From positions 620,001-684,000 of the forward strand of contig CBDDCL010000015.1 in the NCBI GenBank assembly GCA_965226245.1: a DNA stretch of 64,000 nt. The letters run 5' to 3'. The first letter of the stretch is position 1. Each line of letters begins with the position of its first letter. A program made the translations under genes and the position numbers. This DNA is from CBDCYS01 sp965226245 (lineage in GTDB: Bacteria > Acidobacteriota > Terriglobia > Bryobacterales > UBA6623). Positions 54,444-61,801 of this stretch are shown in pieces. The notes below the pieces were generated by a model, which saw only the letters and a list, made by a program, of their open reading frames with translations, was not told the DNA's origin and searched no databases.

Positions 54444-55118
54444 ATGCACCGCATTCTGGTTGTCGAAGACGAACCGGACATCGCCCTCGGCCTTCAGCAG
54501 GACCTGCAGCTCGAAGGCTATGAGGTTGAAATCGCCGGCGACGGCGAACGGGCCCTCGAGTGCGTGGAGGAAAGCGCGTTCGACTTGATCCTTCTCGACG
54601 TGATGCTCCCCGGCAAAGACGGCTTCGCCGTGTGCCGCGAGCTCCGACGATCGGGAACGCAGACTCCGATCATCGTGCTTACGGCCAAAACCAGCGAGGC
54701 CGAGAAGATGCTGGGCCTGGAGCTCGGGGCGGATGACTATGTGACGAAACCTTTCAGCCCGATGGAGCTGCGGGCGCGCATTAAAGCGGTGCTGCGACGA
54801 GGCTCGAGCGACAGCCCAGAGCTGTCCCGGTTCGGCGACTTCGAGGTCGACTTCGAGCGTTTCGAGCTCCGCCGCTCAGGCAAGGCCGTCGACCTGACCC
54901 CGATTGAGTTCAAGCTGCTCGCCGCCTTCGTGCGGAATCCGCGGACCGTTTTGAGCCGTCAGCAATTACTGGACAAGGGCTGGGGCCGTGACGTCTACGT
55001 CACCGACCGGGTCGTCGACACCCACATCGGCAACTTGCGGCGGAAGATCGAGGCCAATCCGGACAAGCCTGCCTTCCTGGTAAGCGTGCGGGGTTTCGGC
55101 TACCGCTTTGAGGGGTGA
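54444..55118 (+). CDS. OmpR/PhoB-family response regulator
   Basis: 224 residues from ATG 54444, 2 bp after the kinase stop. REC domain about 1-115: VVEDEPD acidic pair, LLDVMLPGKDG phospho-acceptor Asp, VLTAK and YVTKPFSP with the conserved Lys. Winged-helix output about 128-222: LTPIEFKLLAAFVRNPRTVL, VYVTDRVVDTHIGNLRRKI, SVRGFGYRFEG. Partner of the kinase at 52420. Confidence 0.95.
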   Translation: MHRILVVEDEPDIALGLQQDLQLEGYEVEIAGDGERALECVEESAFDLILLDVMLPGKDGFAVCRELRRSGTQTPIIVLTAKTSEAEKMLGLELGADDYVTKPFSPMELRARIKAVLRRGSSDSPELSRFGDFEVDFERFELRRSGKAVDLTPIEFKLLAAFVRNPRTVLSRQQLLDKGWGRDVYVTDRVVDTHIGNLRRKIEANPDKPAFLVSVRGFGYRFEG

Positions 55119-56067
55119 GCCCGTCATGCGCGGGGCTGGCCGGTCGCCGCATGAGTCTGCTTTCTCTGAAGAGGGCGAGTTAGCCTGCATTTCTCACCAC
55201 GTGGCGTGACGAGCTGCGTGAGAGGCGCGTCAGTACGAGGCGCGTTCGGCTTGACGCCAACCCCGCTGAATTAAAGACGCATACTTGACGGTAGGTCGAA
55301 AACCGTCGGCAAGTGCAAAGAAGGACTGCCGGGCCTCTCGCCTGCCTCGCCCGCCAGGCGCTGAGAAACCCGGGCGGACAAACTCGGTCACGGATTTTTG
55401 ATAAAATTATTCCCTTTGTTTTCAACAGTTTTCTCCAGAAAGCGCCAGGCCGCCCGAGGCCGGCTTGCTATCCTAATAAACAGGGAAACCCAGCGATGAA
55501 TCATTTTCCATGTGGAGGTGACCGGCAGGCGATCCAGGTCCCCCCGCCCGGCAAAAACCCCGAAGCCCTCTCATATACTCTCAAATCCTCTCATTGGGGA
55601 AATGAACCGCTTATAAATGAACAACTTGCACCCAAACCGCTCAAGTCCGTTGAGACTCGTTTGCTAGCGAATACGAGGACGATGACAGCAAAAAAGACCA
55701 AAGGGCGAACATTGAAAAAAACCGTTTGATCGCTGGATGAAACAGGATCGCCTCCAGAATGCCCGAAAAGTTGCGCCGTGAGAAATGCAGGTTAGGGCTA
55801 GGTTAGGGCCGAGGTGCCGGGTTCGGCTTGTGGGTTCGCGGTTCCAGGTTTGTCGCGACGCGAACCGGGACCCAGAACCGATAACCGTGGATCCGAACCG
55901 AGAACTGAGCTCCCAGAACTTCGAACCAGCAGGGCTGGCTCTGATTGTCAAGGTTTCTTGTCGAAATCACACACGATCAACGCGACACCTTCAATGGCGC
56001 CCGATATTCGTGCTCTAGGATGAAGATGTTCACGCGCCCCATTCTGAGGGCGATCGAGGTAGTGATA
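55119..56067. other. Intergenic region, low-complexity and A/T-rich blocks
   Basis: About 950 bp without a recognised gene. A/T-rich block at about 55380-55430 (GGTCACGGATTTTTGATAAA) resembles 44590-44650. At 55790-55810 AGGTTAGGGCTAGGTTAGGG, and then alternating GGTTC/GAACC words to about 55930, form a weakly palindromic tract. The longer open frame reading into the DUF1800 gene from 55945 has no family support. Confidence 0.45.
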
Positions 56068-58776
56068 ATGGTGAGAATGACGCGACGTGGCGGATGGTTG
56101 GCGGTCTTGCTGGTCGGCGGTCTCGCCGCCATGCCCGTCGTACGGTCTGAGAGCACCGACTCGGCGGCCGTGATGCTGGAAGCCGCGGTCCAGGCGCAGC
56201 TCGTGGATGGAGACCTGGGCCGCGCGATCAAGCTCTACCAGAAGATCGTGGCCAATTTCGGTGACGAGCGGCCCGTTGCCGCCAAAGCGCTGCTGGACCT
56301 AGGCCAATGCTACGAGCAACTCGGTGATCCCAAGGCGCGCTCGACCTACGAGCGCCTGTTGCGGGAGTATGGAGACCGGACCCGCGAGGCAAGCGCAGCT
56401 CGAACCCGCCTTGCTGGGCTGGAGGAGGAGCCGGCTGTCGAGGACCCATCCGAGGTCATTGTCCGCGAGGTGTGGGAGCGCCCGCAACCCGGGTTGTCTT
56501 CAAACTTCGGGAATCCACGTTTCGTGATCTTCAGCGACTTGGCGGTATTGAAGTGGAACCAGGACCAGGAGAAGCCGGAGACTCGGCGGCTCAGCAGCGC
56601 GGCCCGCTCGGCGGCCTATCCCGTGCTGTCGCCCGACCAGCGCCAGGTCGCCCACCTCAGTTGGAGTGGGGATCTCGAGAAAAGTTTGAGTCAAATACGG
56701 CAGTCCCGGGCGGGTCTGCGTTCCGCGGCCGAGCTTCGAATCGTCGGGGTCGATGGTTCGGAGGATCGTGCCGTTTACCGTTCTGGAGATACACCGTGGC
56801 TGCGGCCGCTCGCCTGGTCGCCGGATGGCGAACAGGTTCTCACCGTGCTGGAACGACGAGACGGCACGAACGAGATGGCCCTGGTGTCAGCAGAGGATGG
56901 CTCCGAGCGGGTCCTCAAGTCGTTTCAAGGGCGATCGCCCAAGGGGGTGGGCTTTTCGCGGGACGGGCGGCGCCTCGTCTATGAACTCCCGATGCCGCGC
57001 AACGCCCGCAAGCTCGAGTTCTTCGTGATGCAGCTTCAAGCCAGCGCGCAGCGCGTGCCCAAGGAGCGCCGGTATGCCGTGAACTTGGGTGCGGAGCGCA
57101 CCCAAAGCTTGACCGATGACCAGCAGGTGATCCACGTGCTCAATCGGCTGAGCTTCGGCCCGCGGCCTGGAGATATCGAACGTGTCCGGGCCATGGGCGT
57201 CAAAGCCTACATCGAACAGCAGCTCTACCCGGAACGCATTCCAGACCCGGTCGTCGCAGTGAAACTCGAGACCTTCTCGTCGCTGACGATGGGGCCCGAA
57301 GAGCTGCTCGAACGTTTGGGGCCGGCAGCTCCGCAGGGAGCACGGCGTCGAGCAGCGATCTTTGAGAAGCGAGCGATGGCTCAGCGAAGGGCTGCGGGTC
57401 AGGGGCGTCCAGTGGAGGACAATACGCTGATGCCGACCAGCGAGCAGGCGCGCCGCAGGCTTTTAGGGGGCCGTCCGGAGGATGACGAAATCCAGTTGGC
57501 CCGGATGCTTCGGGCCGTCTACAGCGAGCGGCAACTGCTGGAGCTGATGGTCGACTTCTGGATGAACCACTTCAACATCAATCACGGCGACCATCAATTG
57601 ACCGCGCATTTCGAGGAGCAGGTGATTCGGCGCCGCGCGCTCGGGAGTTTCGAAACCATATTGATGGCGGTCGCGAAGCACCCGCGGATGCTCAACTACC
57701 TCGACAACTGGCGCAGCTCGGCTCCTGCCGAGGTGATCGAGAAACGCATCGCCGCCCTCAAACCCACGCTGAGCGACGAGCAGTACCTCGCTCTCCAGGA
57801 ACGCATGCCTTTCCTGGAAAAGGCGAAGGGACTCAACGAGAACTACGCCCGGGAGCTGATGGAGCTCCATACGCTGGGGATCGACGGCGGCTACACCCAG
57901 CAGGACGTGATCGAGGTGGCCAAGATCCTCACCGGCTGGACGATCTCCGGACAAGACATCGTCAACGGCAGGGAGGACGATGGGGTCTTCGCGTTCGATC
58001 CGCTCCTGCACGTGGATGGGGACAAGGTCGTGCTGGGGGAGACGATTCGGTCGGGCGGCATCGAAGAAGGCGAGCGACTGCTGCGGATGTTGGCCCGCCA
58101 TCCCTCAACGGCGCGCTTCATCGCGACCAAGCTGGCCCGCCGCTTCGTCGCCGACGATCCGCCCGCCCAGGTGGTCGAAGCCGCCAGCCGCACGTTTCAG
58201 AAGACGGGCGGGGACATCCGGGAGGTCCTGCGCACGATCTTCACCTCGGCTCAGTTTCGTTCGCCTGAAGCCTATCGAGCCAAGATCAAGAAGCCGTTGG
58301 AGCTGGTCGTCAGCTCCTTGCGCGCCGTGAAACCCGAGATCGTCACCGACAGCTTCTACGAGCGTATAGGGGGCAGGAGAGGCTTGCTGGCTCAGATGGG
58401 CGAAAGACTCTACAGCTATGAAACGCCTGACGGCAACCCGGACGTTGGCGCCGCGTGGATGAACTCCAACGCGTTGCTCCTACGCCTCGATTTCGCAAAC
58501 ACGCTGGCCATGGGCCAGTTCCCTGGCGTGGAGAAGGCCGACCTGAAGTCGGCGCAGGCGCTGTTGGGCCGGCTCGGACTACCGACGCCCACGGCAGAGC
58601 AGATCGAGGCGACTCGCGCGATGATGCAGACGGCGGAAGCGGGCGGGTCCATGGAAAAGCAGCAGGGGATGATGATGGGCGCCGGCAGCCAGGCGGGCGG
58701 TCGCAGCGCCGAAGTGGACCCCGCGGCGATCGTCGTGGCGGCGATGCTCGGTTCGCCGCAGTTTCAAAAGAGATAA
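56068..58776 (+). CDS. DUF1800 protein with N-terminal TPR and TolB-like propeller region
   Basis: 902 residues from ATG 56068; ATG 56020 is the alternative. Signal peptide (GGWLAVLLVGGLAAMPVVRS). TPR-like region about 35-125 (RAIKLYQKIVANFGDERPVA). PD40-like blades about 150-345 (YPVLSPDQRQVAHLSWSGDL, RPLAWSPDGEQVL, GVGFSRDGRRLVYELP). DUF1800 about 375-880: HVLNRLSFGPRPGDIERVRA, FWMNHFNINHGD, LNENYARELMELHTLGIDGG, ILTGWTISG. DUF1800 is nearly always followed by a DUF1501 gene, as here (13 bp). The pair is thought to act in the periplasm; no reaction is known. The added TPR/propeller front is unusual. Confidence 0.9.
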   Translation: MVRMTRRGGWLAVLLVGGLAAMPVVRSESTDSAAVMLEAAVQAQLVDGDLGRAIKLYQKIVANFGDERPVAAKALLDLGQCYEQLGDPKARSTYERLLREYGDRTREASAARTRLAGLEEEPAVEDPSEVIVREVWERPQPGLSSNFGNPRFVIFSDLAVLKWNQDQEKPETRRLSSAARSAAYPVLSPDQRQVAHLSWSGDLEKSLSQIRQSRAGLRSAAELRIVGVDGSEDRAVYRSGDTPWLRPLAWSPDGEQVLTVLERRDGTNEMALVSAEDGSERVLKSFQGRSPKGVGFSRDGRRLVYELPMPRNARKLEFFVMQLQASAQRVPKERRYAVNLGAERTQSLTDDQQVIHVLNRLSFGPRPGDIERVRAMGVKAYIEQQLYPERIPDPVVAVKLETFSSLTMGPEELLERLGPAAPQGARRRAAIFEKRAMAQRRAAGQGRPVEDNTLMPTSEQARRRLLGGRPEDDEIQLARMLRAVYSERQLLELMVDFWMNHFNINHGDHQLTAHFEEQVIRRRALGSFETILMAVAKHPRMLNYLDNWRSSAPAEVIEKRIAALKPTLSDEQYLALQERMPFLEKAKGLNENYARELMELHTLGIDGGYTQQDVIEVAKILTGWTISGQDIVNGREDDGVFAFDPLLHVDGDKVVLGETIRSGGIEEGERLLRMLARHPSTARFIATKLARRFVADDPPAQVVEAASRTFQKTGGDIREVLRTIFTSAQFRSPEAYRAKIKKPLELVVSSLRAVKPEIVTDSFYERIGGRRGLLAQMGERLYSYETPDGNPDVGAAWMNSNALLLRLDFANTLAMGQFPGVEKADLKSAQALLGRLGLPTPTAEQIEATRAMMQTAEAGGSMEKQQGMMMGAGSQAGGRSAEVDPAAIVVAAMLGSPQFQKR

Positions 58777-58789
58777 GGAGGCAGTTACC

Positions 58790-60013
58790 ATGATCAACCG
58801 ACGGATATTCCTCAAAGACAGCGGTCTCGCCGCCGTGGGCTTCTCGATGGTCCCAGGCTTCCTCCAGCGGACCGTCATGGCTGCGGCCCCAAGCAAGCGT
58901 CAGAAGACGCTGGTGGTCATCTTTCAACGCGGTGGCGCTGACGGACTGAATATGGTGGCGCCATTTGGCGAGGCCGCATACTACCGGCACCGGCCTGGCA
59001 TCGCCATTCCGCCGCCGGGCGAAGACTCCGCTGCGGCGCTCGATCTGGATGGGTTCTTTGGACTGCACCCTGCGCTGAAACCGCTCGGACCCTTATTCAA
59101 GGATGGGAGTCTCGCGATCATTAACGCCGTGGGATCCCCCGACACCGGCGACCGCTCCCACTTCCGGGCCCAGGATTTCATGGAGTCGGCCGCGCCTGGC
59201 GACAAGATGGTGTCGACTGGATGGCTGAACCGGTATCTGGAGGGCGCGCCGGACCCGGACGCCACCCCGCTTCGGGCCGCGGCGATCGGCGAGACGCTGC
59301 CCAAGGCGCTTCGCGGGCCGGCTCCCGCCCTGACGCTCGGGAAGCTGGATCAGTTCGTGAAGGGCGGCGGCGGGCCACTGTTCCAATCCTTGTACCAGCA
59401 GGAGAGCAACGCCTTGTTGACCGGCGCCGCGCGGGAGATGTTCGACGCCATCAAGCTGCTGAAGACGGCGATCCCAGAGCACTACCAGCTTGCCAAAGGC
59501 GTGAACTACGGAGGCGGGTCATTCGGGCAGGCGATGATGCAGGTCGCGCAGCTCATCAAGGCGAATGTCGGCGTGCAGGTGGCGTTTGTCGACCTGGCCG
59601 GCGGCTGGGACACGCATCAGAGCGAAGCCGACCGGCTGCCTCCCTTACTGCGGGGGTTCGGGCAGGGGCTCGCGGCGTTCCACAAGGATCTGGGCGACCG
59701 TATGGAAGACGTGGTCGTGCTCACGATGTCGGAGTTCGGCCGCACCACGCGCGAGAACGGCAACGGCGGCACCGACCACGGCCATGCCAATGCGATGTTC
59801 GTCATGGGCGGCCCAGTCAAGGGCGGCAAGGTCTATGGGACGTGGCCCGGCCTCGAACCGGAGCAGCTCAACGAGGACCGCGATCTGGCGTTGACGACCG
59901 ACTTCCGCGATGTGTTCGCGGAGGTGCTGGTGCGGCACTTGGAGTGCGAGCAGCCCGGCGCCGTGTTTCCCCGGTACCCGATCGACGCGAAACGCTTTAC
60001 AGGGATGATCTAG
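58790..60013 (+). CDS. DUF1501 protein, Tat-exported
   Basis: 407 residues; Shine-Dalgarno AAGGAGG. Tat signal (NRRIFLKDSGLAAVGFSM). Alkaline-phosphatase/sulfatase-like DUF1501 fold: LVVIFQRGGADGLNMVAPFG, SHFRAQDFMESAAPG, DLAGGWDTHQSE, TMSEFGRTTRENGNGGTDHG and DFRDVFAEVLVRHL. The D-T-H and GGTDHG clusters are probable metal ligands. Forms the usual two-gene unit with the DUF1800 gene upstream. Confidence 0.93.
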   Translation: MINRRIFLKDSGLAAVGFSMVPGFLQRTVMAAAPSKRQKTLVVIFQRGGADGLNMVAPFGEAAYYRHRPGIAIPPPGEDSAAALDLDGFFGLHPALKPLGPLFKDGSLAIINAVGSPDTGDRSHFRAQDFMESAAPGDKMVSTGWLNRYLEGAPDPDATPLRAAAIGETLPKALRGPAPALTLGKLDQFVKGGGGPLFQSLYQQESNALLTGAAREMFDAIKLLKTAIPEHYQLAKGVNYGGGSFGQAMMQVAQLIKANVGVQVAFVDLAGGWDTHQSEADRLPPLLRGFGQGLAAFHKDLGDRMEDVVVLTMSEFGRTTRENGNGGTDHGHANAMFVMGGPVKGGKVYGTWPGLEPEQLNEDRDLALTTDFRDVFAEVLVRHLECEQPGAVFPRYPIDAKRFTGMI

Positions 60014-60091
60014 GCGCTAGGCGCCGGCGGTCAGACGGGACTCTAGATTCGGTGAGGCTCTCGTTTCCGTTCACTTACAAGGAGGCAGCCT

Positions 60092-60529
60092 ATGAAATGC
60101 TCCATCGTACATTTGGGCCTCGCGATCGCTCTCGCGTGGTCGTTGTCATCAACGCTCCAGGGTGAGCAACTCAAGGAAGGGACATGGTCGGGGAGCTGGG
60201 TTAATGCAAAATCAAAAAATGGCAATCCTCGGCCTCGGAGTGTCTCCATCGAGGTCAAGAAGGGTCCCGATCCGCACTGGCGCTGGCGACTGGGCCAGGG
60301 CGAGCTGTTGACCGCCATAATCGTCGCGAACCAGGGGGTGCGCTCGCAACTCAGCAACGTGCAACTGGACAAAGGGACGCTGTCGTACTCGTTCCAGCAC
60401 GAAGACACCACGGCGAACTGCCGCCTCAGCCTCCGGGAGGACGGCGCCTACGAAGGCGATTGTGTCGGTGCGGGCCTGGGCCAGCGCCACCTTACGTTGA
60501 CCCCGCCGGAAGACTCACCCAAGCGCTGA
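60092..60529 (+). CDS. Exported hypothetical protein
   Basis: 145 residues; Shine-Dalgarno AAGGAGG. Signal peptide (LGLAIALAWSLSSTLQG). The mature part is a small beta-rich domain (EGTWSGSWVNAKSKNG, SVSIEVKKGPDPHWRWRLGQ, LSLREDGAYEGDC). Two Cys (in TANCRLS and GDCVG) may pair. No family recognised. Downstream of the DUF1800/DUF1501 pair, so it may share their transcript. Confidence 0.7.
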   Translation: MKCSIVHLGLAIALAWSLSSTLQGEQLKEGTWSGSWVNAKSKNGNPRPRSVSIEVKKGPDPHWRWRLGQGELLTAIIVANQGVRSQLSNVQLDKGTLSYSFQHEDTTANCRLSLREDGAYEGDCVGAGLGQRHLTLTPPEDSPKR

Positions 60530-60550
60530 CGACTTCAGCCGACTCCGTAC

Positions 60551-61801
60551 ATGCACGAGGTAGCAGCCTATTCGACGGTGGCGGTCACGCTGGGGTTAAT
60601 CGTCGCCCGGCCCAGCTTCGGCCTCTCCTTCCGCCTCACCCCGGCCATGTCGGCCTTCGCGGGCGTCCTCTTCATGTTCACGCTGGGCGTCGTCAAGCCG
60701 GAGCACTGGGTGGAGGCTGCGACGAACCTGTGGAGTCCCTTCGTGGCCATCGGCTCGATTATGGTGATGACCGAGGTGGCGCGGCGAGTTGGGCTGCTCG
60801 AGTGGTGGGCCTCATCGATCGACGCGCGCGCGACGTCGACTGGGCGGCTCTTCTTGCTCGTCTTCGCCCTGGGCGTGGTGACGTCGACGTCGTTCAACAA
60901 CGACGCCGCCATTCTCCTTCTGACACCGTTGGTGGTTACGCTTGTTAAGCGCCGTTACCCTACCCGTCCCGATCTCACCTTGCCCTTTGCGTTCGCCGTG
61001 TTCATGTCGGCGGGGGTGGCGGCGCTGCCCGTGTCGAATCCGATGAACATGGTGGTGGCGGAGTTTCTCGGGATCGGCTTCAGCGATTACGCCCGGCACA
61101 TGATTCCGGTCGCCGTAGCCGGCTGGCTGATTACGTTCCTAGCCCTGAGGCGCATCTTCGCGATCCAATTGACCGCGCCGATCGCGGCGGCTCCGGAGAG
61201 CGCGTCTCGTTCGACGAGGGTGCAACGTATGATGATCGCTTTGCTGGCGTGCGTCCTGGTCTCGTATCCGATCTTCGGTTCGATGGGCGGCCCTGTCTGG
61301 GCGGTCGCAACGGCGGGCGCGCTTCTCTCGCTCGCGCTCGCCTGGCGTCACCTGAGCGCGCATCCGCTGAGGGTTTTGCGCGAAGGAGTGTCGTGGGAGA
61401 CGCTGGCGTTCCTGCTCGCGGTGCTCATGATGTCGCTGGGGTTGAGGGAAGTGGGCCTCGTCAGCCATCTCGCGGCGCTGTACGAGCGTTCTGGTTTCGT
61501 GACCGTCGGCTTGACGTCGGCGATCGGCTCAGCCGTGTTCAACAACCACCCGATGGCGCTCCTTAATATGATGGCGCTCGAGAGCGCGTCCCCCGCGGGC
61601 GGCCTCGGCGTTTTCGCCGCCCTAGTCGGGGGCGACTTAGGGCCGCGCCTGCTGCCCATGGGCTCCCTCGCCGGCCTGTTGTGGCTGGAGATGCTGCGCC
61701 GCCACGGTGTGGACGTCAGCGTCGGGCGGTTCGTCCGGGTCGGCCTGCTCGTGGCCGTCCCAACCATCGCCGCCTCCCTGGCGATTCTCTCTCTCTACTA
61801 G
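60551..61801 (+). CDS. ArsB/SLC13-type ion permease
   Basis: 416 residues, about 11 hydrophobic helices. Two half-repeats each carry the hairpin signature of the ion-transporter superfamily: TSTSFNNDAAILLLTPLV in the first half and SAVFNNHPMALLNMMALE in the second. GGDLGPRLLPMGSLAGLLWL near the end is typical of ArsB-like pumps. Possible substrates are arsenite, Na+/H+ or dicarboxylate; there is no arsR, arsA or arsC gene nearby, so arsenic resistance is not supported by context. Its last 165 bp overlap the antisense end of the UPF0182 frame. Confidence 0.82.
   Translation: MHEVAAYSTVAVTLGLIVARPSFGLSFRLTPAMSAFAGVLFMFTLGVVKPEHWVEAATNLWSPFVAIGSIMVMTEVARRVGLLEWWASSIDARATSTGRLFLLVFALGVVTSTSFNNDAAILLLTPLVVTLVKRRYPTRPDLTLPFAFAVFMSAGVAALPVSNPMNMVVAEFLGIGFSDYARHMIPVAVAGWLITFLALRRIFAIQLTAPIAAAPESASRSTRVQRMMIALLACVLVSYPIFGSMGGPVWAVATAGALLSLALAWRHLSAHPLRVLREGVSWETLAFLLAVLMMSLGLREVGLVSHLAALYERSGFVTVGLTSAIGSAVFNNHPMALLNMMALESASPAGGLGVFAALVGGDLGPRLLPMGSLAGLLWLEMLRRHGVDVSVGRFVRVGLLVAVPTIAASLAILSLY

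Noticed and set aside
55790..55815. Telomere-like TTAGGG words
   Set aside because: Only a few imperfect copies within a low-complexity tract of a bacterial chromosome; no biological reason to call telomeric function.
59221..60165. 314-residue plus-strand frame overlapping the DUF1501 gene
   Set aside because: Arg-rich shadow of the real frame.
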